From NCBI GenBank assembly GCA_020635675.1, contig JACJZJ010000001.1:124001-188000 (forward strand): a DNA stretch of 64,000 bases, in the 5' to 3' direction. A program made the position numbers and the translations under genes. The notes under the pieces were generated by a model, which was not told the origin of the DNA, did no database searches, and was given only the letters and a program-made list of their open reading frames with translations. This DNA is from Flavobacteriales bacterium. GTDB taxonomy: Bacteria; Bacteroidota; Bacteroidia; Flavobacteriales_F; PHOS-HE28. This document shows, one piece after another, positions 1-7,937 of the stretch (its first letter is position 1; each line of letters begins with the position of its first letter).

Positions 1-204
1 CCTTCGACAAGGACCGCACCAACTCGCCCAAAAGTCGACGAGGACGAGCCTTCCGCGGAGCTGTGAGAGCTGAAGGACCTTTCCGTCCATTCCTTTCATG
101 GCTATGTCGGGAGCCTTGTCACCCACATGGACGTTGACCAGACGTTCCTGCGCATGAAGGCCCGGACAAAGCGAGAGCAGGAAGCAGAGAAGAGCAGCAC
201 GCAT
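1..204 (-). CDS. Thioredoxin-like (TlpA/ResA family) exported protein, N-terminal part only
   Basis: This gene runs off the left edge, so only its first 68 codons are visible, read directly from the minus strand. The product starts with a signal peptide (MRAALLCFLLSLCPGLHAQ), followed by the redoxin-like entry GDKAPDIAMKGMDGK and then LVDFWASWCGPCRR. The WCGPC motif carries the two redox cysteines of TlpA/ResA-type thiol-disulfide oxidoreductases, which work outside the cytoplasmic membrane. The ATG is 46 bp after the murA stop on the same strand, so it may be co-transcribed with murA. The exact subfamily and the C-terminal half cannot be judged from this window. Confidence 0.85.
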   Translation of the reverse strand, partial: MRAALLCFLLSLCPGLHAQERLVNVHVGDKAPDIAMKGMDGKVLQLSQLRGRLVLVDFWASWCGPCRR

Positions 205-250
205 CAGGAAGGGGGTCCAAAACGCAAGATAGGGCGATCGCGATGGATGC

Positions 251-1555
251 TCAGACCCTTTCGATGGCAGCGCCCAGCGCTCGCAGCCGGACATCGATGT
301 TCTGGTATCCGCGGTCGATCTGTTCGATGTTGTGTATGGTGCTGGTCCCCTCGGCGCTGAGCGCAGCGATCAAAAGCGCTACCCCCGCACGGATGTCGGG
401 ACTGGTCATGCTGATGCCGCGCAATGGTGTCTGGAAGTCCTGTCCGATCACGGTGGCGCGGTGCGGATCGCAAAGGATGATCTGCGCGCCCATGTCGATC
501 AACTTATCTACGAAGAACAGGCGGCTTTCGAACATCTTCTGATGCACCAGGAGGCTCCCGCGTGCCTGGGTGGCCACGACCAGCACGATGCTGAGCAGGT
601 CCGGGGTGAACCCGGGCCATGGGGCGTCGGCCACGGTCATGATGCTGCCATCAATGAAACGTGAGATCTCATACCCTTCCTGCCGGGGGATCAGGATATC
701 GTCCTCGCGCATCTCCATCGCAATACCCAGGCGTTGGAACATTTCGGGGATCATCCCGAGATGCTCGAGGCCCACGTTCTTGATGAGCACCTCGCTCCTG
801 GTCATCGCGGCCAGGCCAATGAAACTGCCGATCTCGATCATGTCGGGCAGCAGGCGATGCTCCGTGCCGTGCAGGGTCTCCACGCCATCGATCACCAACA
901 GATTGCTGCCGATGCCCGCGATCCGGGCACCCATGCGCACCAGCATGCGACAGAGCTGCTGGATGTAGGGTTCGCAGGCGGCGTTGTAGATCGTCGTCCG
1001 CCCGTGGGCCAGAACGGCCGCCATGACGATATTGGCCGTGCCGGTCACGGATGCCTCGTCCAGCAGCATATTGCCTCCCGTGAGACGGTCCGCCTGCACA
1101 CGGTAGAAGTTCTCACGGGCGTCATAAGCAAAGGCCGCACCCAACCTTTGGAAACCTGTGAAATGGGTGTCGAGCCGCCGGCGGCCGATCTTATCACCAC
1201 CCGGTGTGGGAATGTAGCCGCGGCCATAGCGTGCAAGTAGCGGTCCAACGATCATCACGCTTCCGCGCAACCCACCGCCCAGCCGCTTGAACTCGGGCCG
1301 TTGAAAGAACTCGATATCGACCTCCTTTGCTGTGAAACGCCATGAACCGGTGCCCAGGTCCTCCACGTGAACACCCATTGCCCGGATCAGGTCGATGAGC
1401 TTGTTGACGTCCACGATGTCCGGCACGTTGTGGAAGGTGACCGGTTCGGCCGTCAGCAGAGCGGCGCATAGCACCTGGAGGGCTTCGTTCTTGGCACCCT
1501 GGGGTACCAGTTCACCCTTCAAACGATGACCTCCTTCGATCCGGAAACTGCCCAT
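251..1555 (-). CDS. murA: UDP-N-acetylglucosamine 1-carboxyvinyltransferase MurA (Cys-to-Asp active site)
   Basis: MurA transfers enolpyruvate from PEP to UDP-GlcNAc, the first committed step of peptidoglycan synthesis in the cytosol. The 434-residue length is normal for the family. The substrate-binding Lys22-Asn23 pair lies in GAKNEAL. The active-site loop reads PTPGGDKIGRR, so Asp121 stands where E. coli MurA has Cys115, the residue alkylated by fosfomycin. An Asp at this position is known in naturally fosfomycin-insensitive MurA enzymes, so intrinsic resistance is inferred. The gene sits 99 bp downstream of the DUF4290 gene on the same strand, with a small hairpin between them. The assignment to MurA is firm. 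Confidence 0.96.
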   Translation of the reverse strand: MGSFRIEGGHRLKGELVPQGAKNEALQVLCAALLTAEPVTFHNVPDIVDVNKLIDLIRAMGVHVEDLGTGSWRFTAKEVDIEFFQRPEFKRLGGGLRGSVMIVGPLLARYGRGYIPTPGGDKIGRRRLDTHFTGFQRLGAAFAYDARENFYRVQADRLTGGNMLLDEASVTGTANIVMAAVLAHGRTTIYNAACEPYIQQLCRMLVRMGARIAGIGSNLLVIDGVETLHGTEHRLLPDMIEIGSFIGLAAMTRSEVLIKNVGLEHLGMIPEMFQRLGIAMEMREDDILIPRQEGYEISRFIDGSIMTVADAPWPGFTPDLLSIVLVVATQARGSLLVHQKMFESRLFFVDKLIDMGAQIILCDPHRATVIGQDFQTPLRGISMTSPDIRAGVALLIAALSAEGTSTIHNIEQIDRGYQNIDVRLRALGAAIERV

Positions 1556-1599
1556 GCGATCGTGCCCTGTTGTGCCGGTAAAAGAACAACGAGGTGAGG

Positions 1600-1620
1600 G
1601 GTGCGCTCCATGTGCGCACC
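1600..1620 (-). terminator. Possible hairpin terminator between the DUF4290 gene and murA
   Basis: GGTGCGC and GCGCACC form a 7-bp perfect stem around a 7-nt loop in the 99-bp gap between the DUF4290 stop and the murA start. On the minus strand the hairpin is followed by a moderately T-rich stretch (cctcgttgttctttt) rather than a clean U tract. It may be a weak terminator or attenuator, or only a chance repeat. Confidence 0.35.
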
Positions 1621-1654
1621 GGTGTCTTTGAACGATGTGATGTGGAGGGGGCGT

Positions 1655-2305
1655 TCAGTAGCGCTTCTTCCGCTTTCGATTGCGGCTTCGGCCGCTACGT
1701 TTCCTGGGGTCGGCGTCATTGCGCGGACCGCTCTGCTGTTGACGCAGGAGTTCGTTCGTGGCGGTGAGTTCCTGGTCGGCGGGGAGCTTCAGCCTGCCCT
1801 TGCTGAGTTCGGCGAGGTCCTTTATGATCACACCATCGCCCACGCTATCCCGGTTCCAGGCCAGGAATTGCCGTTTCATGAGATTGGCGATCAGCAGGGT
1901 GAAGGCCTCCCGCTCCGGTCCTTCCTGCATTGGAGCGCACTTGTCGATCATGCGCTCAACGATGTTCCCGTAATGGCCGTATTGGACCTTGTTCCTCGGA
2001 TATGGCACCTTTTCCGGGGAGGTATCAAGCTCTTCCGGCGTAGGCATGGGGAAGGGGGCGTCCACGTCGAGCTTGAAATCGCTCATGATGTAGAGATGGT
2101 CCCAGAGCATGTGGTCGCCATCCTCGCTGTTCCGGAGCGCGGGATTCAGCCGACCGATCACCTGGATGATGGCCTTGGCCGTGCGCGTGCGTTCCACACG
2201 GTCCTCGATGCCCATGCAGTGTTCCACCATCCGCTGCACATGACGTCCGTATTCCGGTATGATCAGGCGCGGACGCTGGGTATTGTAGTCGAAGGCTGTG
2301 TCCAT
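1655..2305 (-). CDS. DUF4290 domain-containing protein
   Basis: The start region (FDYNTQRPRLIIPEYGRHVQ) and the body match DUF4290, a family conserved in Bacteroidota with no assigned function. The product is 216 residues, cytoplasmic by sequence, with a very basic C-terminal tail (RKRSGRSRNRKRKKRY) that could contact nucleic acid; that is inference. I chose the ATG at 2305 because AGGAG lies 7 nt upstream. An ATG at 2311 is also possible. A much earlier in-frame start at 2386 is excluded because a good promoter (2375-2402) lies downstream of it. Confidence 0.85.
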   Translation of the reverse strand: MDTAFDYNTQRPRLIIPEYGRHVQRMVEHCMGIEDRVERTRTAKAIIQVIGRLNPALRNSEDGDHMLWDHLYIMSDFKLDVDAPFPMPTPEELDTSPEKVPYPRNKVQYGHYGNIVERMIDKCAPMQEGPEREAFTLLIANLMKRQFLAWNRDSVGDGVIIKDLAELSKGRLKLPADQELTATNELLRQQQSGPRNDADPRKRSGRSRNRKRKKRY

Positions 2306-2374
2306 TTCCATGCTCCTGAAGTAGGGGACCCGAGCGGTACCCTCAAGCCCGCCGATCGGGCGAACGGTATGCGT

Positions 2375-2402
2375 CAAAGGTAGCAAGCTCAGTGATCGAC
2401 AA
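2375..2402 (-). promoter_or_regulatory. Bacteroidota-type promoter of the DUF4290 gene
   Basis: On the minus strand TTG (2402-2400), a 17-nt spacer and TACCTTTG (2382-2375) match the Bacteroidota housekeeping sigma consensus TTG-N17-23-TAnnTTTG. The box is 69 nt ahead of the chosen start codon. It overlaps the 3' end of the upstream T9SS gene. Confidence 0.75.
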
Positions 2403-3366
2403 CGCTGACGGGCGCGAGTATGATCCGGTGCGCGACGGACCGACCGCCAATATGGCCAGCGAGCAACAGAGGGCCGGCCGGCCGAGGAAGTTCCCTGCGG
2501 TCCAGTTGGATGTGGCGGTCACCGGGGGGGAACTCCCCATCAGCGAGCACACGGACCGCACGCCCGGCGGGGTCAATGAGCTCCAGGTGGACAGGTGTCC
2601 TGTCCTGATCGACATCGTAGACGATGTTCAGCTGGTCCTGAACGGGGTTGGGCGCCACCACGATGAAATCGTCCATCCGTGTGAACGCGCTCACAGGATG
2701 CGCTATGTAGGCCTCGACGGTGATGTTGTCGATCATCCAGCCGTCGCGTGCCTCCGGGATACTATCACTGAAAAAGGAGAACCGTACGAACACGGAGTCG
2801 GCCAAGGGATAGCCGATCGTCTCCCAGCAGAACGAACTGTACACCCACCTGAGCCCACCGGTCAGGGAGCCACTTCGACCGCTGTATCCGATCTGTCCGT
2901 TGGACAGTGTGTCCGCGATGATCGGCGTCCAGTCGTCGGCATAGTAGTTCTCGATGTTCAAGGGCATCATCCAGTCGGAGAAGATGTTCGTCCAACTGGC
3001 CCCATTGTCCCAGCTGACCTCCACGTAGCCCCCTTCCTGCAGCGTGTCGGTATCGAACGCGTGGTAGAAGCGCAGGAAGAAAACACTCCAGCCCCAGTAA
3101 CCGGCCAGGTCGGACTTCACTATGAAGGAACTGGTGTTGGTCGGCGGGTAGGCTGCGAGCGTGTCGGTCACGATCGCGTTCGGTGCGGATCGGGCGGCAT
3201 TGAACAATGGCTTTTGCGGCATTCCCACCTGCCAGATGTTCCCGGCCGTCGTATCGAACATGTAGGGCAGCGGGTACGACTGGGTGCCATCGAAGTCCTG
3301 TTCCTGGAATTGTGCGTTCAGTGCCAGATGTCCGGTCAGCAGAACGGATGTCAAGAGGGTCTTCAT
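2389..3366 (-). CDS. T9SS-exported protein of unknown function (type A sorting domain)
   Basis: The product is 325 residues. It has a cleavable signal peptide (MKTLLTSVLLTGHLALNAQ), a central beta-rich region with many aromatic residues (for example WDNGASWTNIF and GWMIDNITVEAY), and a C-terminal domain of about 80 residues. That domain opens with VVAPNPVQDQLNIVY and continues with DPAGRAVRVL, as in type A T9SS sorting signals. Such proteins cross the outer membrane through the type IX system and are anchored on the surface or released. The central WMIDNITV stretch resembles concanavalin-like or MAM-like modules in secreted Bacteroidota proteins, but I cannot assign a ligand. It lies 54 bp after uvrD on the same strand. 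Confidence 0.8.
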   Translation of the reverse strand: MKTLLTSVLLTGHLALNAQFQEQDFDGTQSYPLPYMFDTTAGNIWQVGMPQKPLFNAARSAPNAIVTDTLAAYPPTNTSSFIVKSDLAGYWGWSVFFLRFYHAFDTDTLQEGGYVEVSWDNGASWTNIFSDWMMPLNIENYYADDWTPIIADTLSNGQIGYSGRSGSLTGGLRWVYSSFCWETIGYPLADSVFVRFSFFSDSIPEARDGWMIDNITVEAYIAHPVSAFTRMDDFIVVAPNPVQDQLNIVYDVDQDRTPVHLELIDPAGRAVRVLADGEFPPGDRHIQLDRRELPRPAGPLLLAGHIGGRSVAHRIILAPVSVVDH

Positions 3367-3420
3367 GACGCAGCGATGTCGGTCCTTGCCTTGGACGGGT
3401 CGGACCGGTCGAACGCTGCT

Positions 3421-5781
3421 TCAGTCGTTCAGGACCCTCAATCGCGCGAACCTCAGAAGCAATTGCTTCTGACCGGCACTTGGAAAGAAGACGGTGGCCT
3501 TCAGGTCGGGTGCGCGCCCTTCGATCTTCAGCACTTTGCCTTTACCGAATCGCTCGTGTTCCACGGTCACGCCTTCCTCGAGACCCTCAGGCATTGTCGA
3601 GCCCGCATTGGATGCGGCCTCCAAGGGCGTGCCATGATCATTGATCCGTTTGAGGTTGCGTCTTGGAGGTGAGGTCGGGCGTGCTGTCCGTGGGTCGCGT
3701 GCGGGCGCGGCGGTCGGCTCGGGTCGTTCCGGTGTGAAGATGCCGCTCCGGCTGCGCCACGGTGGTCGGCGTTCCGCATGGCCACCGTCCGGGTCGCTCT
3801 GGAGCCCCATGCGTTCCATGGCCGCCGGCAGCTCCAGGAACTTCGGGTCGATCTCGTCAAGGAACCGGCTCGGTTCGCACGCCGTGAGATTCCCCCAGCG
3901 GTACCTGCTCAAGGCGTAGGTCAGGGTGGCCCGTTCCTTGGCACGCGTGAGGGCGACATAGAAGAGGCGGCGTTCCTCCTCCAGGTCAGCACGGGTCTGG
4001 ACCGCCATCAGATTTGGGAAAAGGTCCTCTTCCAATCCGACGATGTACACATAAGGGAATTCCAGACCCTTGGCACTATGCACGGTCATCAGGCTCACGC
4101 GATCATTGTCATTCGGGTCCTCGTTGTCGGCATCGGTCAGAAGGGCCACATCGATGAGGAAATCGGGGAGCGTTCGGGGTGTATCCTGATCTTCTTGGTC
4201 ATCACTGAACTCCTTGATCCCGTTCAGAAGTTCCTGCAGGTTGTCATATCGAGAGATCCCCTCGGGGGTACGGTCCGCGAAAAGCTCACGCATCATACCT
4301 GAGGTACGCGCGATGTGTTCGGCGAGGGCGTAGGCACTGTGGGTGGTGAGCATCGTGCGAAAACTGTCGATCATGAGCACGAAATCGGCCAAGTGCTTGC
4401 GTGTTCCCGCATGGAAGCCCAGATCGTTCAAGTGCGCGTGCAACAGCTCCCAGATTGGCAGGCCGTGTTCGTTCGCGGCCACCATCAGCTTTTCCATGGT
4501 GGTCTGCCCGATGCCACGCGCAGGGTAGTTGATGATCCGCTTCAGCGCTTCCTCGTCCTTCGGGTTGCAGGTGAGACGGAAATAGGCGAGAAGGTCCTTG
4601 ATCTCCTTCCGCTGGTAGAAGCTGGTGCCACCGTAGATGCGGTATGGAATATTGAGCTTGCGCAAGGCCTCCTCCATGGCCCGGCTCTGTGCGTTGGTGC
4701 GATAGAGAATGGCGAAGCCCTTGTCCGGCACCTGCCTTTGCATCTTGGTGGAGAAGATGTCGTGGGCCACGTAGGCACCCTCGTCGTTGTCGCTCATGGC
4801 GCGATGCACCCGGATGGGCTCACCGTCGCCGTTCTGCGTCCAGATCGTCTTCTCGATGCGGTCGCGGTTCTTGTCGATCAGGCTATTGGCCGCGCCCACG
4901 AGATTGCCCGTGCTGCGGTAGTTCTGCTCAAGTTTGAAGAGGACGTGGTCCTCGTAATCCTTCCTGAAATTGAGGATGTTCTGGATGTTGGCCCCCCGGA
5001 AGGCGTAGATGCTTTGGCTGTCATCACCGACCACTGTGATGTTCTCGTGGCGGGCCGCGAGGGTGCGCACGATGTTGTACTGGGCCAGATTGGTGTCCTG
5101 ATACTCGTCGACCAGGATGTACTGGAAGCGCTGCTGGTACTTGACCATCGTTTCGGGATGGTCGCGGAACAATAGGTTGGTGTTGAACAGCAGGTCATCG
5201 AAGTCCATGGCACCGGCACGGAAGCACCGCGTGGCATATTCCATGTAGAGCGCCCCGAGCTTGTCCCGGCCGGAAGCGGAGTCTCCCGCCATCAACTCGC
5301 CGTCGTTCATGTATTCCTCCGGGCCGATGAGGTTGTTCTTGGCAATGCTGATCCGCGCATGCACCTGATTGGGCTTGTAGAGCTTGTCATCGAGCCCCCA
5401 TTCCTTGAGGATGCCCTTGATCACGCTGCGACTGTCGTCCGTGTCGTAGATGGTGAAGTCGGGCGGGTATCCGAGCAGATGGGCCTCGGCCCGAAGGATG
5501 CGCGCGAAAATGCTATGGAACGTGCCCATCCAAAGGTTGGCCGCTTCGCCGCGCCCCACGATGGTCGCGATGCGTTCCTTCATCTCCCGTGCGGCCTTGT
5601 TGGTGAAGGTGAGGGCCAGGATGCGGAAGGGGTCGATGCCTTTGACCGCCATGAGGTGCGCGATGCGAACGGTGAGGACGCGCGTCTTGCCGGAACCCGC
5701 ACCGGCGATCACCATGTTGGGTCCGTCGGTATGTTCGACGGCCGCTTTTTGCGCCTTGTTCAGTCCCATCAGGTGGTCCAT
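3421..5781 (-). CDS. uvrD: ATP-dependent DNA helicase, UvrD/PcrA family
   Basis: This is a superfamily 1A 3'-5' DNA helicase for nucleotide excision and mismatch repair. Visible motifs are GLNKAQKAAVEH (Q motif), Walker A AGAGSGKT at residues 26-33, Walker B with DEYQDTN, GDDSQSIYAFRGA, the LEQNYRST motif, and LMTVHSAKGLEFPYVY. The C-terminus ends in a small Tudor-like segment (GVTVEHERFGKGKVLKIEG) typical of PcrA/UvrD. The 786-residue length is normal. The start MDHLMGLN fits Bacteroidota homologues; an ATG at 5769 is the alternative. A promoter box ends only 7 nt before the chosen ATG, suggesting a nearly leaderless message. PcrA and UvrD cannot be separated by sequence alone. Confidence 0.95.
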   Translation of the reverse strand: MDHLMGLNKAQKAAVEHTDGPNMVIAGAGSGKTRVLTVRIAHLMAVKGIDPFRILALTFTNKAAREMKERIATIVGRGEAANLWMGTFHSIFARILRAEAHLLGYPPDFTIYDTDDSRSVIKGILKEWGLDDKLYKPNQVHARISIAKNNLIGPEEYMNDGELMAGDSASGRDKLGALYMEYATRCFRAGAMDFDDLLFNTNLLFRDHPETMVKYQQRFQYILVDEYQDTNLAQYNIVRTLAARHENITVVGDDSQSIYAFRGANIQNILNFRKDYEDHVLFKLEQNYRSTGNLVGAANSLIDKNRDRIEKTIWTQNGDGEPIRVHRAMSDNDEGAYVAHDIFSTKMQRQVPDKGFAILYRTNAQSRAMEEALRKLNIPYRIYGGTSFYQRKEIKDLLAYFRLTCNPKDEEALKRIINYPARGIGQTTMEKLMVAANEHGLPIWELLHAHLNDLGFHAGTRKHLADFVLMIDSFRTMLTTHSAYALAEHIARTSGMMRELFADRTPEGISRYDNLQELLNGIKEFSDDQEDQDTPRTLPDFLIDVALLTDADNEDPNDNDRVSLMTVHSAKGLEFPYVYIVGLEEDLFPNLMAVQTRADLEEERRLFYVALTRAKERATLTYALSRYRWGNLTACEPSRFLDEIDPKFLELPAAMERMGLQSDPDGGHAERRPPWRSRSGIFTPERPEPTAAPARDPRTARPTSPPRRNLKRINDHGTPLEAASNAGSTMPEGLEEGVTVEHERFGKGKVLKIEGRAPDLKATVFFPSAGQKQLLLRFARLRVLND

Positions 5782-5788
5782 GGGGCCA

Positions 5789-5796
5789 CAAAGTTA
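5789..5796 (-). promoter_or_regulatory. -7 promoter box of uvrD
   Basis: TAACTTTG on the minus strand is a perfect TAnnTTTG box in the 33-bp gap upstream of uvrD. I see no TTG at the usual -33 distance. Only 7 nt separate the box from the uvrD ATG, so transcription would start at or next to the start codon. Confidence 0.6.
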
Positions 5797-5814
5797 GCCG
5801 CACAGGGGAGGGGT

Positions 5815-6627
5815 TCAGCGGTGGATGAGGAACTGCACTTGCAATGCGTAGAGATCGGAACGCAGCACGGAACGCAGAGCGTCGCCGTGCACCCACATCA
5901 GTCCCGTTCCGAACTGCGCATAGGGTCCCACGTCGACACGCCGGCCTATGCGCAGACCGACCGAGGCGGTGAGGGAACCGCGCAGGCTTGTCGTGCCGCG
6001 GCCGCGCACGGTCCCTTCAAGCAGCGTGCGGTCGGTGGTCAGCCCGTTGATCTCATCGGTCCGGGTGCCCAGCACATCGATCGTGGCGGTCGGGGCGTTG
6101 CCAAGCTCGGCGGAAAGGCCACCTTGGAGGAACAGGTGACGGCCCAGGAACAGCGTCCAGATGTGTCCCGCGCCGACGGCGAGCTCGGTCTGTGACATCG
6201 TATAGATGTAGTCGGTCGTGGAAAGGGTGTCTCCGGAGCGGTCGTTCCTCGTGAAATAAAGAAAGAATACCCTGGGAATGAGAGCGAGATGGAAGGTCCA
6301 GGCATTGTCTGACATCGCTCCGTTCATCGAATGTGCCGCAGTGACCCGGGGGCCGAGCTCAAGTCCCAGGGCCACGCTGTTGAATCCGAAATAGAAGTCG
6401 CTCAGGTCGTCCGGTGTCGTGGGCAGAGGCTCGGCCGCAAAACCTGCGAAATCCTCCAGCCCCAGAGCGCCGTGGTCCTCGATCACCACGCCCAACACCC
6501 CTCCGATGGAACGGATCTTAAGTGGCCCGCGGACCGGTTCCACCCAGTACGCACTATCCATCTGGGCGTGCGTCACGCTCCCGCCAAGGAGCAGCGCGAT
6601 CGCCGGAAGGAGTTGCCGTGCGGCCAT
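5815..6627 (-). CDS. Predicted outer-membrane beta-barrel protein, function unknown
   Basis: The product is 270 residues with a signal peptide (MAARQLLPAIALLLGGSVTHAQ). It has repeated amphipathic strands such as FYFGFNSVALGLELG, WTFHLALIPRVFFLY and SLTASVGLRIGRRVDVG, which suggest a small outer-membrane barrel. The last strand ends LYALQVQFLIHR, without the terminal Phe common in BAM substrates. I do not recognise a named family. It follows eno by 23 bp and precedes uvrD by 33 bp, so it probably shares the carA-eno transcript. Function is unknown. Confidence 0.7.
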   Translation of the reverse strand: MAARQLLPAIALLLGGSVTHAQMDSAYWVEPVRGPLKIRSIGGVLGVVIEDHGALGLEDFAGFAAEPLPTTPDDLSDFYFGFNSVALGLELGPRVTAAHSMNGAMSDNAWTFHLALIPRVFFLYFTRNDRSGDTLSTTDYIYTMSQTELAVGAGHIWTLFLGRHLFLQGGLSAELGNAPTATIDVLGTRTDEINGLTTDRTLLEGTVRGRGTTSLRGSLTASVGLRIGRRVDVGPYAQFGTGLMWVHGDALRSVLRSDLYALQVQFLIHR

Positions 6628-6650
6628 GCACGGACGAAATTAGTCGAGCT

Positions 6651-7937
6651 TCAACCGATGTAGCGCAGGCCCCGCCCTGGATACAAGGCGCCCTTGCTCA
6701 GCTGCTCCTCGATACGGAGCAGTTGGTTGTACTTGGCGATACGGTCACTGCGGCTCGCGCTGCCGGTCTTGATCATGCCGCAATTGGTCGCCACGGCCAG
6801 ATCGGCGATGGTGCTATCCTCGGTCTCGCCACTGCGGTGGCTCATGATGGCCGTGTACCCGTTGCGGTGGGCGAGATCGACCGCTTCCAGCGTCTCTGTG
6901 AGCGTTCCGATCTGGTTCACCTTCACTAGGATGCTGTTGGCGATGCCCTTATCGATGCCTTGTTGCAAACGCGTGGTGTTGGTCACGAAAAGATCGTCAC
7001 CCACAAGTTGCACTTTGTTCCCGATCTTCCTGGTCAGTTCCGCCCAGCCGTCCCAATCATCCTCCGCCATGCCATCCTCGATGCTCACTATCGGATAGCG
7101 GGCGCACCAGTCGGTCCATAGCTCGGCCATTTCCTTGCTGGTCAGGTTCTCACCTGAGCTTTCCAGCACGTAACGCTTCTTCTTGGCATCATAGAACTCG
7201 GTGCTCGCGCAATCCAGGGCAAGCACGATGTCCTTCCCTGCGGTGTATCCGGCCTTGTCGATGGCCTCCATCACTACTTTCAGTGCTTCCTCATTGCTCT
7301 TCAGGTCGGGTGCAAAGCCTCCCTCATCCCCGACGTTCGTACCCAGTTTGCGCTTTTTGAGGACGGCCTTCAGGTGATGGAAGACCTCCGCCCCCATGCG
7401 CAACCCTTGTGCGAAGGAGGAAGCACCGACAGGCATGATCATGAACTCCTGCACGTCCACTTTGTTGTCGGCGTGGGCACCACCGTTCAGGATGTTCATC
7501 AGCGGAACGGGCAGGGTCCGGGCATTCGCACCGCCCACATAGCGATAGAGGGGGAGGCGGGCCTCACCAGCGGCGGCCTTGGCCACGGCCAGGCTGACAC
7601 CCAGAATGGCGTTGGCTCCAAGGTTCGCCTTGTTCGGGGTGCCGTCCAGGGCGATCATCGCCTTGTCGATCATCGCCTGCTCGTCCACCGGAGCCCCCTG
7701 CAGTTCATTGTTCAGGGTACCGTTCACATTTTCGACCGCCTTCAGGACCCCCTTGCCAAGAAAACGTTTGGCGTCACCGTCGCGCAGTTCTACCGCTTCG
7801 TGGGCGCCGGTGCTGGCGCCGCTGGGAACGGCGGCGCGGCCGAAGTGCCCCTCGTCGGTGTAGACGTCCACTTCCACGGTGGGATTTCCACGCGAATCGA
7901 GGATCTCGCGGGCCTGTATCCTGGCGATCAAGCTCAT
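6651..7937 (-). CDS. eno: Enolase
   Basis: Enolase interconverts 2-phosphoglycerate and phosphoenolpyruvate in glycolysis. The 428-residue product starts LIARIQAREILDSRGNPTVEV and carries the loop GASTGAHEAVELRDGD, the metal-binding segments SIEDGMAEDDW and VGDDLFVTN, the catalytic-Lys region SILVKVNQIGT, and the SHRSGETED signature. The start codon overlaps the carA stop (ATGA), so the two are translationally coupled. The rplQ-carA-eno order is commonly kept in Flavobacteriales genomes. Confidence 0.98.
   Translation of the reverse strand: MSLIARIQAREILDSRGNPTVEVDVYTDEGHFGRAAVPSGASTGAHEAVELRDGDAKRFLGKGVLKAVENVNGTLNNELQGAPVDEQAMIDKAMIALDGTPNKANLGANAILGVSLAVAKAAAGEARLPLYRYVGGANARTLPVPLMNILNGGAHADNKVDVQEFMIMPVGASSFAQGLRMGAEVFHHLKAVLKKRKLGTNVGDEGGFAPDLKSNEEALKVVMEAIDKAGYTAGKDIVLALDCASTEFYDAKKKRYVLESSGENLTSKEMAELWTDWCARYPIVSIEDGMAEDDWDGWAELTRKIGNKVQLVGDDLFVTNTTRLQQGIDKGIANSILVKVNQIGTLTETLEAVDLAHRNGYTAIMSHRSGETEDSTIADLAVATNCGMIKTGSASRSDRIAKYNQLLRIEEQLSKGALYPGRGLRYIG

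Noticed and set aside
2389..2500. Possible frameshift in the T9SS sorting domain (RELPRPAGPLLLAGH)
   Set aside because: The flanking motif stays in one frame through to the end (GGRSVAHRIILAP), so simple divergence explains it.
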